Part shown: in pieces, positions 9,883 through 21,247 of the stretch
Numbering within the stretch: the first letter of the stretch is position 1
Layout of the letters: every line of letters starts with the position of its first letter
Notes under the pieces: model-generated
Database searches by the model: none
What the model was told of the DNA's origin: nothing
What the model saw: only the letters and a program-made list of their open reading frames with translations
Source of the DNA: Plantactinospora sp. BC1
GTDB lineage: Bacteria; Actinomycetota; Actinomycetes; Mycobacteriales; Micromonosporaceae
Reading direction: 5' to 3'
DNA length: 64,000 nucleotides
NCBI RefSeq assembly: GCF_003030345.1
Contig: NZ_CP028158.1
Span: forward strand, 3,038,001 to 3,102,000
Program-made: the position numbers and the translations under genes

Positions 9883-10464
9883 ATGCCTGACGCACCATTC
9901 GTGGCCCGGGCGGCCGCACCGCTGACCGAGATCATCCGCCTCGTCAAGCCCGACCAGCTCGACAACGCCACCCCGTGCGCCGAGTACGACGTCCGGAGGC
10001 TGGTCAACCACCTCCTCTTCTGGGGTCCGTCGCTGGAGGGCGCCGGGCGGAAGGAGACCGTACCGCCGCCGGCCGGCAGCGAGACGGAGCTGGACCTGAC
10101 CACGGGCGACTGGGCGGCCGAGCTGACGGCACAGCTGGAGCGGATCGCGGCCACCTGGGCCGAGCCGGCCGCCTGGGACGGCACCACCCACATGGGCGGC
10201 CCGACCGAGCTGCCGGCGGCGCTGGTCGGCGGGATGATCGTGACCGAGCTGGCGGTGCACGCCTGGGACCTGGCGCGGGCGACCGGGCAGCACCCGGGCT
10301 GGGACGACGACCTGCTCGGGTACGTGCACGACGAGGTGGTGAAGACCGCCGAGCAGGGCCGGCAGATGGGGGTCTACGGCCCCGAGGTGGCGGTCCCGGC
10401 CACCGCGCCGACCCTGGACCGGATCCTCGGAATCGTCGGCCGGGACCCCGACTGGAACGGCTGA
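9883..10464 (+). CDS. TIGR03086-type / mycothiol-dependent maleylpyruvate isomerase-like protein
   Basis: 193 residues. The pattern is typical of the DinB/MDMPI-like TIGR03086 family: an N-terminal four-helix-bundle start, a TPCAEYDVRRLVNHLLFW motif whose His is a usual metal ligand, GGMIVTELAVHAWDLARATG with a second metal-binding His, and a conserved C-terminus. Members are putative metal- and mycothiol-dependent enzymes, mostly without known substrates. A longer frame extends upstream to 8773 but overlaps the lectin gene, so ATG 9883 is preferred. It is divergent from an AraC regulator, so substrate-induced expression is plausible. Confidence 0.8.
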   Translation: MPDAPFVARAAAPLTEIIRLVKPDQLDNATPCAEYDVRRLVNHLLFWGPSLEGAGRKETVPPPAGSETELDLTTGDWAAELTAQLERIAATWAEPAAWDGTTHMGGPTELPAALVGGMIVTELAVHAWDLARATGQHPGWDDDLLGYVHDEVVKTAEQGRQMGVYGPEVAVPATAPTLDRILGIVGRDPDWNG

Positions 10465-10591
10465 GTCCGCAACCTGCCTGAACCTCCTCGACCTGCCCGA
10501 CCGACCGTTTCCGACCGGTCTGTCGCGGCGTCGGCGACCCTGCCGGCCGCGGCAGACCCGGAAATCCGTTGCGGGGCCGGGCCGGCCGCGG

Positions 10592-10690
10592 ATATGTTCG
10601 GGGTGATGTGAGCCGCTGACACCTTCCCGCGCCCGCGCCCGAGGCACCGCCCGGCGGGCGAAAGGCTCGATCCTTCTCGGTGGTGTCGCG
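10592..10690 (+). promoter_or_regulatory. Leader region of the ABC-F gene with possible mini-ORF
   Basis: TATGTT at 10593-10598 looks like a -10 box. Seven nt later, at 10606, ATG is followed directly by TGA, so a transcript starting there would open with a start-stop codon pair. A five-codon frame MFGVM-stop (10594-10611) overlaps it. A small GC hairpin (CGCCC-GGC-GGGCG, about 10650-10662) and a GGTGG ribosome site precede the gene. Antibiotic-induced attenuation is known for other ABC-F genes; here it is only a suggestion. Confidence 0.3.
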
Positions 10691-12298
<1,608 letters not shown>

Positions 12299-12335
12299 CC
12301 GGCCCGGACCCGCGCCGTCGGGACGGGATCCCCCG

Positions 12336-12962
12336 CTACGGGCGGTTCGGTTCCGCCGGCAGCACCTTGGCGACCACCTTCGCCAACGCCCGCAACGCCT
12401 TGCCCCGGTGGCTGATCGCGTCCTTCTCCGCCGGGGAGAGTTCGGCGTTCGTCCGGTCCTGGCCGTCGGCGAGGAAGATCGGGTCGTAGCCGAACCCGCC
12501 CTCGCCCCGGGGCGCGCGCAGCAGCCGGCCGGTCTGCCTGCCGTCGACCAGGTGCTCCTTGCCGCCCGGCAGCACCAGGGCCGCCGCGCAGACGAAGGCG
12601 GCACCGCGGTGCTCGTCCGGTACGTCCGCGACCTGCGCGAGTACCAGTTCCAGGTTGGCCCGGTCGTCGCCGTGCCGGCCGGACCAGCGGGCGCTGAAGA
12701 CGCCCGGCATGCCGTTCAGGGCGTCCACCGCCAGCCCGGAGTCGTCGGCGATCGTCGGCAGGTTGCTCCACTTGACGCCCTCACGCGCCTTGAGCAGCGC
12801 GTTCTCCCCGAACGTCAACCCGGTCTCCGGGACCTCCTGGTACTGCGCCACGTCGGCCAGCCCGACGAGCTGGACCCGCTGCGAACCGAGGGCGTGGTCG
12901 AGGATCCGCTGGAGTTCGGTCAGCTTCTTGGCGTTGCGGGTCGCCAGCAGCACCCGGGTCAT
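12336..12962 (-). CDS. rdgB: RdgB/HAM1 non-canonical purine NTP pyrophosphatase
   Basis: 208 residues, the full usual length. The enzyme hydrolyses XTP, ITP and dITP to monophosphates and so cleans the nucleotide pool. It carries the N-terminal [14 protein letters not shown] nucleotide-binding motif, [13 protein letters not shown], the metal-binding [14 protein letters not shown] and GGFGYDPIF, and the C-terminal [10 protein letters not shown]. Its start overlaps the rph stop by 4 nt (ATGA at 12959-12962), so the two are translationally coupled, as in mycobacterial rphA-Rv1341. Confidence 0.96.
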   Translation of the reverse strand: MTRVLLATRNAKKLTELQRILDHALGSQRVQLVGLADVAQYQEVPETGLTFGENALLKAREGVKWSNLPTIADDSGLAVDALNGMPGVFSARWSGRHGDDRANLELVLAQVADVPDEHRGAAFVCAAALVLPGGKEHLVDGRQTGRLLRAPRGEGGFGYDPIFLADGQDRTNAELSPAEKDAISHRGKALRALAKVVAKVLPAEPNRP

Positions 12963-13687
12963 TCGGCCAGCGCCTTCCGCTGGGCGTCGGTCAACTCGGC
13001 ACAGCCGAGCACCCCCAGGTCGAGCAGCGCGTCGAGCTGCTCGCGGGCGAAGACGCCGGCCTCACCGGTCCCCTGCACCTCGACGAAGTCCCCGGTGCCG
13101 GTGCATACCACGTTCATGTCCACCTCGGCCGCCACGTCCTCAAGGTAGTTCAGGTCCAGCCTCGGCTCCCCCTCCACCACACCGACGCTGACCGCCGCCA
13201 CCGACCGGTGCATCACCTTCGCCGGCTTGCCGGCCAACGCCTTCCGCTCGGCCAGCCAGTTCACCGCGTCGTGCAGCGCGACGTACGCGCCGGTGATCGC
13301 GGCGGTCCGGGTGCCGCCGTCGGCCTGCAAGACGTCACAGTCCAGCACGATCGAGTTCTCGCCGAGCGCCTTCAGGTCGATGCAGGCCCGCAGGCTCCGG
13401 CCGACCAGTCGGGAGATCTCGTGGGTACGGCCGCCGATCTTGCCTCGGACGCTCTCCCGGTCCGAGCGGGTGGTGGTGGAGCGGGGCAGCATCGAGTATT
13501 CGGCGGTGACCCAGCCCAGGCCGGAACCCTTGCGCCAGCGTGGCACCCCCTCGGTGACACTCGCCGTGCAGAGCACCCGGGTGTCACCGAACTCGACGAG
13601 GACGGATCCCTCCGGATGGATGCTCCAGCGTCGGGTCAGGCTCACCGGTCGAAGTTGGTCGGGCCGCCGCCCGTCAGGTCGCGCCAT
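12959..13687 (-). CDS. rph: Ribonuclease PH
   Basis: 242 residues, the usual length. A phosphorolytic 3'-5' exoribonuclease that trims tRNA 3' ends. It shows the typical motifs [74 protein letters not shown] and [17 protein letters not shown]. It is probably transcribed from its own leaderless promoter: TAGGCT at 13699-13694, then 6 nt, then ATG, with no ribosome-binding site. It is followed by the overlapping rdgB. The conserved order MBL - rph - rdgB is retained, but with an extra gene inserted upstream (13775-14464). Confidence 0.97.
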   Translation of the reverse strand: MARPDGRRPDQLRPVSLTRRWSIHPEGSVLVEFGDTRVLCTASVTEGVPRWRKGSGLGWVTAEYSMLPRSTTTRSDRESVRGKIGGRTHEISRLVGRSLRACIDLKALGENSIVLDCDVLQADGGTRTAAITGAYVALHDAVNWLAERKALAGKPAKVMHRSVAAVSVGVVEGEPRLDLNYLEDVAAEVDMNVVCTGTGDFVEVQGTGEAGVFAREQLDALLDLGVLGCAELTDAQRKALAE

Positions 13688-13693
13688 CCCCGC

Positions 13694-13699
13694 AGCCTA
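13694..13699 (-). promoter_or_regulatory. -10 box of leaderless rph
   Basis: TAGGCT reads towards rph and ends 6 nt before its ATG at 13687. The spacing places transcription start at or beside the start codon, the actinobacterial leaderless arrangement. Confidence 0.55.
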
Positions 13700-13774
13700 T
13701 GTGCTCGCCCGATCGCCCCGCCCGAGGGTGCCCCGGGCGTCCGCGTTGCGGCCCGCCGGGGCGTACCCGCCGGC

Positions 13775-14464
13775 TCAGTCGGCCGAGGCCGTGGTGCGGA
13801 GCAGCCATTCCCGGTCACCGGCGTCCTGCCCGTCGGCACCCTTCCAGAACGCGTCCACGTCGACGCGCCAGCCGTTGCCCCGCCAGGTGAAGCGGCACAG
13901 CTCGGGGTCGGGCGCGGCCGCCCAACCCAGGCATGATTTGACGTGGTTCCGGTCGGCCGGGGCGTCGTTGTCGTGCAGCCACTCGTAGATCGCGCCCGCC
14001 GGGTCGAGCGGACAGACCGAGTCCCTACAGATGAGGTAGTACTCGGTGAAGGCGTTGGTGGTGCCGGCGTGCTCCCGGATCCGGGTGTCCTGAAAGCCCC
14101 TCGGGCCGCCGATCTCCTCGAGCAGGCGCTTGTGCCCGGCCAACTCCTGGCGCGGCTGCCACCAGCCCCCGTAGAGGGCACCGCCGCAGCAGAGCAGCGC
14201 CACCAGGGAGAGCAGGACCACCGCGACGAGGAAACCCCGGCGCTTCTTCGGCGGCGCCGCGCCGGGATGACCGGGCCAGGCCGGGCCGGGATAGCCGGGC
14301 GGTCCCGCCGGATAGGGACCGGGAGCGGCCGGGTAGGCAGCGGGAGGCGGGCCGGCGGGGGGCGGCGGGTAGGGGCCGGCGGGCGGGACCGGTGGAAATC
14401 CGCCGGGCGGGGTCGGCTGCCCTGGGAAACCGGACGGGGGTTGACCGGAGGGAGGGTGGACCAT
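13775..14464 (-). CDS. Proline-rich single-pass membrane protein of unknown function
   Basis: 229 residues. A long Pro/Gly/Ala-rich cytoplasmic N-terminus (1-75) ends in the basic PPKKRRG and is followed by one transmembrane helix (about 78-100, with CC inside) and a ~125-residue outer domain. That domain has four cysteines at spacings consistent with two disulfides (ICRDSVC, SCLGW, LCRF). The architecture is common among actinobacterial orphan membrane proteins; I recognise no function. TAGCAT (14477-14472) lies 7 nt before ATG 14464 with no Shine-Dalgarno, so translation is probably leaderless. It sits between the MBL gene and rph, a pair usually adjacent in mycobacteria. Confidence 0.75.
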   Translation of the reverse strand: MVHPPSGQPPSGFPGQPTPPGGFPPVPPAGPYPPPPAGPPPAAYPAAPGPYPAGPPGYPGPAWPGHPGAAPPKKRRGFLVAVVLLSLVALLCCGGALYGGWWQPRQELAGHKRLLEEIGGPRGFQDTRIREHAGTTNAFTEYYLICRDSVCPLDPAGAIYEWLHDNDAPADRNHVKSCLGWAAAPDPELCRFTWRGNGWRVDVDAFWKGADGQDAGDREWLLRTTASAD

Positions 14465-14471
14465 CCGAGGA

Positions 14472-14477
14472 ATGCTA
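14472..14477 (-). promoter_or_regulatory. -10 box of leaderless membrane-protein gene
   Basis: TAGCAT on the minus strand is followed after 7 nt by ATG 14464. No ribosome-binding site is present in the short gap. Confidence 0.5.
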
Positions 14478-14517
14478 GGCGTCCGGCGCGCCGTCCGGGG
14501 GGCGGTGCGGCCCGAGG

Positions 14518-15264
14518 CTAGAGGTCGTAACGGGCGCCGGGGCGGACGACCTCGACCGGGCCGGCGAAGGCGCCCAGCGCCGCCTCGTGGGTCACCGCCT
14601 CGCTTCCCCAGGCGGCGACCAGATGGGTGAGCAGCAGCTTGCCCACCTCCGCCTTGGCGGCGATCTCGCCCGCCTCCCGCCCGGTCAGGTGCAGGTCGGG
14701 CGGGTTCTCCACCCCGTCCAGGTAACTCGCCTCGCAGAGGAACAGGTCGGCGCGGTGGGCCAGCCGGAGCAGGGACTCGCAGGGCGCGGTGTCCGAGGAG
14801 TAGCAGAGGGATCGGCCACCGTGCTCCAGCCGCACCCCGTAGGTCTCCACCGGATGGTTGACCCGGTCGACGGTCACCGCGAACGGGCCGATCGGGAACG
14901 TACCGGGTTGCAGGCCGTAGAAGGTGTAGACGTCGTCGAGCAGCCCCTCGTCCAGGCTGTACGCGTTGGCGAGCCGGTCCGGCGCGCCGCTCGGGGCGTA
15001 GACCGGCAGCGCCGGATAGGGGCCGTCCGGTGCGTACCGTCGCACCACGATGTACGGGACCGCGTCGAGGATGTGGTCCCCGTGCAGGTGGGTCAGCAGG
15101 ATCGCGTCGACCGCCTTCAGCCCGGCATAGCGTTGCAGCGCGGAGAGCGAGCCCGAGCCGAAGTCGAGCAGCAACCGGAAGCCGTCGGCCTCGACCAGAT
15201 AGGCCGAACAGGCCGCTTCGGGGCCCGGGAAACTCCCCGCGCAGCCGAGAATGGTCAATCGCAT
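14518..15264 (-). CDS. MBL-fold metallohydrolase, Rv1339-type cAMP phosphodiesterase
   Basis: 248 residues. A metallo-beta-lactamase fold with the metal motif THLHGDH (58-64), later ligands in NHPVETYG and SSDTAPCESL, and a C-terminal LLLTHL His. Sequence type and position (upstream of rph-rdgB, downstream of cysM) match Mycobacterium tuberculosis Rv1339, which has been reported to hydrolyse cyclic nucleotides, so a cAMP phosphodiesterase role is likely. RNase Z-like proteins share this fold and cannot be excluded from sequence alone. GGCGGGG about 8 nt upstream supports ATG 15264, and the start overlaps the stop of a 26-codon upstream frame by one base. Confidence 0.88.
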   Translation of the reverse strand: MRLTILGCAGSFPGPEAACSAYLVEADGFRLLLDFGSGSLSALQRYAGLKAVDAILLTHLHGDHILDAVPYIVVRRYAPDGPYPALPVYAPSGAPDRLANAYSLDEGLLDDVYTFYGLQPGTFPIGPFAVTVDRVNHPVETYGVRLEHGGRSLCYSSDTAPCESLLRLAHRADLFLCEASYLDGVENPPDLHLTGREAGEIAAKAEVGKLLLTHLVAAWGSEAVTHEAALGAFAGPVEVVRPGARYDL

Positions 15265-15344
15265 CAGGTCGCCCCGCCATTACTGATGGTCACGGACAGC
15301 CCGCCGACCAACGCGTGAACGATCAATGCCGGAAGGTCTGTCAC
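15264..15344 (-). CDS. Putative leaderless 26-residue upstream ORF of the MBL gene
   Basis: GTG 15344 starts exactly 7 nt after TAGGCT (15357-15352), and the frame runs 26 codons to a TGA that shares its A with the ATG of the MBL gene (TGATG). The peptide begins VTDLPALIVHALVGGLSV and is mildly hydrophobic. A leaderless, coupled small ORF would explain the position of the promoter. No homology is known to me, so it may be just a translated leader. Confidence 0.35.
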   Translation of the reverse strand: MTDLPALIVHALVGGLSVTISNGGAT

Positions 15345-15351
15345 GGTGCGC

Positions 15352-15357
15352 AGCCTA
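15352..15357 (-). promoter_or_regulatory. -10 box upstream of the MBL gene
   Basis: TAGGCT on the minus strand has TTGCGC about 15 nt upstream. It lies 7 nt before GTG 15344 and about 88 nt before the MBL ATG. Confidence 0.45.
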
Positions 15358-15622
15358 CGCCGCGACACCTGGGCGCAAGAAAGATCTGGGTGCAGTTGTC
15401 GCCAACGTGACAACCGGTCTGGGCGACCCGGCCCGGTACGGGTTAGACGCCGCAAACGGCCCGACCGTTACGTTCCGTCACCTTAGGTGGGCATGTCGGT
15501 ATCCCGTTCCCGCCGCCCCGGAACCACCCTCGGTGACCGCCGATCAGCGGAGCACCAGCGGTGGAGACGGTCGCCGGCAGCCCGCGCCGACCATCGGGGT
15601 ACGCCAGCGGGCCGGGATCCCG

Positions 15623-15657
15623 CCGGCCGGGTCGGGTCGGTGCCCGTGCCCGGCCGG
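15623..15657 (-). terminator. Candidate terminator after cysM
   Basis: Nine-base-pair arms CCGGCCGGG (15623-15631) and CCCGGCCGG (15649-15657) with a 17-nt loop lie 14 bp beyond the cysM stop. There is no U-tract, as is usual for GC-rich actinomycetes. Confidence 0.4.
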
Positions 15658-15670
15658 ACGGGACTGCCGG

Positions 15671-17122
<1,452 letters not shown>

Positions 17123-17611
17123 TCAGCGGCCGGAACACTCGTAGTCGACCGTCGCCGGGCTCTGCCCGAACATGTACGACTGCACGGCGTTCGGGTCCAC
17201 CGTGGCGTCGACGACCCGGATCGGCTCCTCGGTCACCACCCCGTCCACGATCCGGAACGAACGGATCTCCTCGGTCTCCGGGTCACGGGTGGAGACCAGC
17301 AGATAGTGCGCCCCCGGCTCTCCGGCGAAGGAGATGTCGGTGCGGGACGGATAGGCCTCGGTCGCGGTGTGCGAGTGGTAGATCACCACCGGCTCCTCGT
17401 CGCGATCGTCCATCTCCCGCCAGACCCGCAACTGCTCCATCGAGTCGAACTCGTAGAACGTCATGGACCGTGCGGCGTTCACCATCGGGATGTGCCGGAT
17501 CGGGGTGTCGGCGCCGGCCGGGCCGGCGACCACGCCGCACGCCTCGTCGGGGTGGTCCCGGCGGGCGTGCGCGACGATCGCCTCGACTATCGACCGGTCG
17601 ATGCTCAGCAC
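17123..17611 (-). CDS. mec: Mec, JAMM/M67 zinc peptidase releasing cysteine from CysO
   Basis: 162 residues. Complete JAMM motif: Glu23 (DEACG), His79-x-His81, Ser89 and Asp92 (HSHTATEAYPSRTD). In M. tuberculosis Mec hydrolyses CysO-Cys to free cysteine and regenerate CysO. Here it may also mature the tailed CysO precursor. It is first gene of mec-cysO-cysM, with 68 bp to cysO. GTG 17611 follows TAGGCT (17623-17618) by 6 nt with no Shine-Dalgarno, so the operon mRNA is probably leaderless. Confidence 0.93.
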   Translation of the reverse strand: MLSIDRSIVEAIVAHARRDHPDEACGVVAGPAGADTPIRHIPMVNAARSMTFYEFDSMEQLRVWREMDDRDEEPVVIYHSHTATEAYPSRTDISFAGEPGAHYLLVSTRDPETEEIRSFRIVDGVVTEEPIRVVDATVDPNAVQSYMFGQSPATVDYECSGR

Positions 17612-17617
17612 AGGGCC

Positions 17618-17623
17618 AGCCTA
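17618..17623 (-). promoter_or_regulatory. -10 box of the mec-cysO-cysM operon
   Basis: TAGGCT on the minus strand ends 6 nt before GTG 17611 of mec, giving a leaderless start. Confidence 0.55.
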
Positions 17624-17826
17624 CCGCCTGTCGGGCCGGCCGGGAGCGGTCGATCTCGGCCGGCGGGAGTGGCCGACCTCACGTGACCCCGCCGGGCGGG
17701 CGGTGCCAGCCTGTGACAGAAAGAGTGGATCGGAGATCCGGGCGCCGGGCGGCACGGACACCCGGCGGTGGGAAACGTCCCGGCGCCGGGCCGCCGGCCG
17801 GGTGCCCGAGTGGAGGAGACAGTGCG

Positions 17827-18687
17827 ATGAACTCACGACGTATCGGCAACACCGAGGTGAGCGCCATCGGTCTGGGCGGCATGCCGATGTCGATCGAGGG
17901 ACGGCCGGACGAGGAGCGCTCGATCCGGACCATCCACGCCGCGCTGGACGCCGGCGTGACCCTGATCGACACCGCCGACGCCTACCACCTGCACGCCGAC
18001 GAGGTGGGGCACAACGAGTCGCTGATCGCCCGGGCGCTGGCCAGCTACGGCGGGGACACCTCCGGGGTACTGGTCGCCACCAAGGGTGGGCACCTGCGTC
18101 CCGGTGATGGAAGCTGGACCGTCAACAGCTCGCCGGAATACCTCAGGAGCGCCTGCGAGGCGTCGTGCAAGCGGCTCGGGGTGGAGGCGATCGGGCTCTA
18201 CCAGCACCACCGCCCCGACCCCCGGGTGCCGTACGCCGACTCGATCGGCGCGATCCGGGACCTGGTCGACGCCGGCAAGGTACGGATGGCCGGCATCTCC
18301 AACGCCAACCCCGAGCAGATCCGGCAGGCCCGGGAGATCCTCGGCGACCGGCTGGTGTCGGTGCAGAACCAGTACTCCCCGGCGTTCCGCAGCTCGGAGC
18401 CGGAGTTGGCGCTCTGCGACGAGCTGGGACTGGCCTTCCTGCCCTGGTCCCCGCTGGGCGGGATCTCCCGGGCCGGCGAGCTGGGCAGCCGGTTCGCGCC
18501 GTTCGCCGAGGTCGCCGCCGCCCGGGGCGTCAGCCCGCAGCAGGTCTGCCTGGCCTGGCTGCTGGCCAGGTCGCCGCGGGTGATCCCGATCCCCGGATCG
18601 AGCCGGCCGGAGACGATCCGGGACTCGGTGGCCGCCACCGAACTCCAGCTCGACGAGGACGAACTGGCGGTTCTCGACCGGGCCTGA
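17827..18687 (+). CDS. Aldo/keto reductase
   Basis: 286 residues, a TIM-barrel NADPH-dependent oxidoreductase. The catalytic tetrad is visible: Asp48 and Tyr53 (IDTADAY), Lys86 (VATKGGH) and His128 (YQHHRPD). The cofactor region reads IPIPGSSRPETIRDSV near residues 258-273. It resembles the general aldehyde-reducing AKRs (YajO/Tas-like group); the substrate is unknown. GGAGGA about 10 nt upstream supports the ATG at 17827. It is inserted on the opposite strand inside the otherwise conserved clpS-to-rdgB block, between DUF2017 and mec, where mycobacteria have a P1-family peptidase gene. Confidence 0.9.
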   Translation: MNSRRIGNTEVSAIGLGGMPMSIEGRPDEERSIRTIHAALDAGVTLIDTADAYHLHADEVGHNESLIARALASYGGDTSGVLVATKGGHLRPGDGSWTVNSSPEYLRSACEASCKRLGVEAIGLYQHHRPDPRVPYADSIGAIRDLVDAGKVRMAGISNANPEQIRQAREILGDRLVSVQNQYSPAFRSSEPELALCDELGLAFLPWSPLGGISRAGELGSRFAPFAEVAAARGVSPQQVCLAWLLARSPRVIPIPGSSRPETIRDSVAATELQLDEDELAVLDRA

Positions 18688-18696
18688 CCGCCCAGG

Positions 18697-18726
18697 CCGG
18701 GCCGTCCGGCGCGCCGGACGGCCCGG
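18697..18726. terminator. Bidirectional terminator between convergent genes
   Basis: Perfect 14-bp inverted repeat (arms 18697-18710 and 18713-18726) with a 2-nt centre, located 10 bp after the reductase stop and between it and the convergent DUF2017 gene. Confidence 0.7.
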
Positions 18727-18798
18727 ACCGCAGCGGGCCGGTCCGCGGTCGACGCGGGGGTCCCGCCGCCGGGCGGGGCCCCGCACCCGGTCGGGCGG

Positions 18799-19314
18799 TC
18801 AGTCGGCGAGCCTGCCGTCGACGAGCGCCGTGAGCAGCGACTCCTGGAGATAACCCAGGTAGGCGTAGATGGAGAGCTGGAAGACCCGGGTCGAGGTCGG
18901 GTCGTGCAGCACCGCGTCGTCCAGCTCGTCGCCGAGGTCGGTGTCGGCGGAGATGCCCAGGCGTACCCCCATTGCCAGCCGGGCGTCGTTGAGGGCCCGC
19001 AGCCACGCCTCGGCCGCCTCCGCGTCGAGGCGTACCTCGCCGCCGCTGGGCGGGGGGAGCGCCGCGAGTACCGCACCCGCCTGGTCGATCTTGCCGGTCT
19101 TCAGATCGCCCTCGGTGTACTGCCGGAACTCGGCCGAGTCACCCGGGTTCTCCGGATAGGTGTCGGGGAACAGCCGCCCGACGACCGGGTCGGAGTGGTC
19201 GAAGCCGTCGGTGAGCAGGCCGACCACCTCGGAGGCGACCTTGCGGAGCACCCGGACCTCGTCGGCGGCGAACGTGGCGACGCAGTGCTCGCCCTGGCGG
19301 CGAAACGTACTCAC
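18799..19314 (-). CDS. DUF2017 protein
   Basis: 171 residues, matching the DUF2017 family (Rv1332 in M. tuberculosis): [20 protein letters not shown] near the start, [24 protein letters not shown], then an all-helical C-terminus ([20 protein letters not shown]). The biochemical function is unknown; it is nearly always paired with clpS. GTG 19314 overlaps the clpS stop by 4 nt (GTGA), so translation is coupled. Confidence 0.88.
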   Translation of the reverse strand: MSTFRRQGEHCVATFAADEVRVLRKVASEVVGLLTDGFDHSDPVVGRLFPDTYPENPGDSAEFRQYTEGDLKTGKIDQAGAVLAALPPPSGGEVRLDAEAAEAWLRALNDARLAMGVRLGISADTDLGDELDDAVLHDPTSTRVFQLSIYAYLGYLQESLLTALVDGRLAD

Positions 19315-19610
19315 GCCCGGTCCACCGTCGCCCACAGCCCGTACGCGTGCAGCTGGGACGCGTCGTGCTCCATCCGCTCGCGGGCGCCGCTGGACACCAC
19401 CGCCTTGCCCTTGTTGTGCACGTCGAGCATCAGCTTCTCGGCCTTCTCGTGGCTGTAGCCGAAGAGTTTCTGGAACACCCAGGTCACGTATGACATCAGG
19501 TTGACCGGGTCGTCCCAGACGATCGTCACCCATGCCCCGTCGGCGACCGGCACCTCTTCGGTGTCCGGCGCGTGGACCGGTGCAACCTGTGGAGCCGCCA
19601 TGCCCCCCAT
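19311..19610 (-). CDS. clpS: ATP-dependent Clp protease adaptor ClpS
   Basis: 99 residues. The adaptor delivers N-degron substrates to ClpAP/ClpCP. The fold core is clear: [24 protein letters not shown], then [16 protein letters not shown] and [19 protein letters not shown]. The DDPVN loop contributes to N-degron recognition. Two starts are possible: ATG 19610 (GGTGG about 6 nt upstream, preferred) or ATG 19601. It is first gene of the clpS-DUF2017 pair. Confidence 0.94.
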   Translation of the reverse strand: MGGMAAPQVAPVHAPDTEEVPVADGAWVTIVWDDPVNLMSYVTWVFQKLFGYSHEKAEKLMLDVHNKGKAVVSSGARERMEHDASQLHAYGLWATVDRA

Positions 19611-19671
19611 CGTGCCACCGTCGGCGGCGAACCGAGGAACCGGAACGCCGCCGGCCGCGAACCGGCCCGGT

Positions 19672-21228
19672 TCAGGCGAGCAGACGACCGTGCCGGACCG
19701 CCTCGGTCAGCACCTCGGTGAGCGAGTCGGCGACCGCCTCGAACCGCCGGGACACCTCGCGGCACAGCTCCACCTCGGTCTCCCGCAGCGCCCGCCCGAG
19801 CCAGGACCGGGCGAGGATCGGATCCACCCGGCAGGGGTTGCGCCAGTACTGGTAGCAGCCGCCGGAGAGGCCGACGCCGAGCGGCGGCAGGATGGCTCCG
19901 GCCGTACCGCCGGGATAGCCGGCGAGCGCGTTGACCGCGCCCAGCCCGTACACCGTCTCGACCTCGCCGCTCTCCCGGATCAGGAGTACCCGGTCGAAGT
20001 CCCGGGCGGCCCGCTCGGCGGCGAGCCCCCAGCCGACCGCGGCGGCGGCGCGCAGCCGTACGCCCTCGTCCGGCACCTCGCCGAAGACCCGGGCGAGCGA
20101 CTCGTCGAGCATCTTGTCGACGCCCGCGTCGCAGGCCGCCACCACCTCCAGGGACAGCGCCTCGACCTCCCGGTCGAGCAGGGCGGGCAGCCCCGGCACG
20201 CCGGTACCGCCGACCACCTCGCGTACGCAGCGCAGGTGGATGGCGGCGATCTCCAGCGCGATGTCCCGGCGGAGCTGGTACGCGAGTTCCCGGGAGCGCC
20301 GCTCCAACCGGTCGGCCCAGTCCGAGGTCCGGGCGGTCGGCGCGACCGGAACCGTCCGGGTGGCCCCGGGCACGACCGGCGGGCTGAGGCTGGCCCGGCG
20401 CAGCCCCTCGGCGCTGGCCCAGTCGACCAGGGCCCGGCGCAGGTAGGCGGTGTCGGCGGCGACCGGGTCGAGGTCGATCCAGTCGACTCCGGCGAGCGCG
20501 GGCACCGCCGCGACCAGCGTGGCCCGGCGGGCGGTGAGCCAGCTCTCCGCCGACTCGTCGTCCTCGGCCGCCGGTTCCGCGTCGTCGACCGGAGCGCTGG
20601 CGACTTCCGACGGGACAGCGGTGGAGGTTTCCGGGCCGGCGGGCCAGCCGGGGTCGGCGCCCGGGGTGCCGACCAGGAAGACGGCGGCCTCCTCCGCCAC
20701 CTCGGCGAGCAGGTCCAGTTCGGCGGCGGCGACCGGTTGGTCCTCCGGGAGTACGTAGAGCAGCGCGCCGCCCCGGCGCACGGCGTCGCGGACCACCCGG
20801 ACGCCGGCCACACCGAGCGTGCCGGTGTCCGGCGCGTCGACCAGGGTGAAGTGCCGCAGCAGCGGGTCGGGCACGGTCAGCTCGACCCGGCGCGGCGGGC
20901 GGGCCAGGGCCGGACCCGCGCCGACCGGCGCCGGCCGGTACTCCCGGGAGGAGCGGAGCCCGGGCACGTAGGCGGCGCCGCCGACGGACGGCCCGTGGTC
21001 GACCACCAGGAAGCTGCCCGCCGGCACCCGCAGCGGCGGCGCGGCGGCGCCGAGCAGTCCGGCGAGGACGGCCCGGCGGTCCTCGGCGGACGGCCCGATC
21101 GTGATCACCGCGAGCGGTTCGTCGGGCGGGGCCTCGACCAGCGCCGGTTCGTCGCCCGCGCCTCGGCGGGGTGGCCGGGCGCCGGGCGGGCCCGGCGGTC
21201 CGGAGACGGGGAGCGACCGGAACTCCAT
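19672..21228 (-). CDS. Degenerate GTPase/dynamin-like protein of unknown function
   Basis: 518 residues. The N-terminal third looks like a P-loop GTPase that lost its motifs: the G1 position reads [13 protein letters not shown] (43-54) without GxxxxGK(S/T), the G3 position LVDAPDTG (129-136), and the G4 position FLVGTPGAD (184-192) without NKxD. An acidic insertion follows, then a helical region ([26 protein letters not shown], about 330-355) and a conserved C-terminal domain ([19 protein letters not shown]). This resembles dynamin-like IniA/IniC layouts, so a structural or regulatory role is possible; identification is tentative. ATG 21228 is chosen over 21273 because GGGAGGTG lies 9-10 nt upstream. 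It is divergent from the LAL regulator. Confidence 0.7.
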   Translation of the reverse strand: MEFRSLPVSGPPGPPGARPPRRGAGDEPALVEAPPDEPLAVITIGPSAEDRRAVLAGLLGAAAPPLRVPAGSFLVVDHGPSVGGAAYVPGLRSSREYRPAPVGAGPALARPPRRVELTVPDPLLRHFTLVDAPDTGTLGVAGVRVVRDAVRRGGALLYVLPEDQPVAAAELDLLAEVAEEAAVFLVGTPGADPGWPAGPETSTAVPSEVASAPVDDAEPAAEDDESAESWLTARRATLVAAVPALAGVDWIDLDPVAADTAYLRRALVDWASAEGLRRASLSPPVVPGATRTVPVAPTARTSDWADRLERRSRELAYQLRRDIALEIAAIHLRCVREVVGGTGVPGLPALLDREVEALSLEVVAACDAGVDKMLDESLARVFGEVPDEGVRLRAAAAVGWGLAAERAARDFDRVLLIRESGEVETVYGLGAVNALAGYPGGTAGAILPPLGVGLSGGCYQYWRNPCRVDPILARSWLGRALRETEVELCREVSRRFEAVADSLTEVLTEAVRHGRLLA

Positions 21229-21247
21229 CGCCGTCTGCACCTCCCAG

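Larger units (their letters stand above)
15345..15670. other. Intergenic region where the rhomboid-like gene and murI are expected
   Basis: In mycobacteria cysM is followed by a rhomboid-like membrane gene and murI before the MBL gene. Here only about 330 bp separate the two, holding the MBL promoter, an AT-richer patch around 15430-15500 and a candidate hairpin at 15623-15657. I find no recognisable murI or rhomboid remnant. Confidence 0.6.

Noticed and set aside
15267-15455. Longer 63-codon version of the ORF upstream of the MBL gene
   Set aside because: The -10 box at 15352-15357 lies inside it, so a transcript from that promoter would begin at the shorter GTG start.
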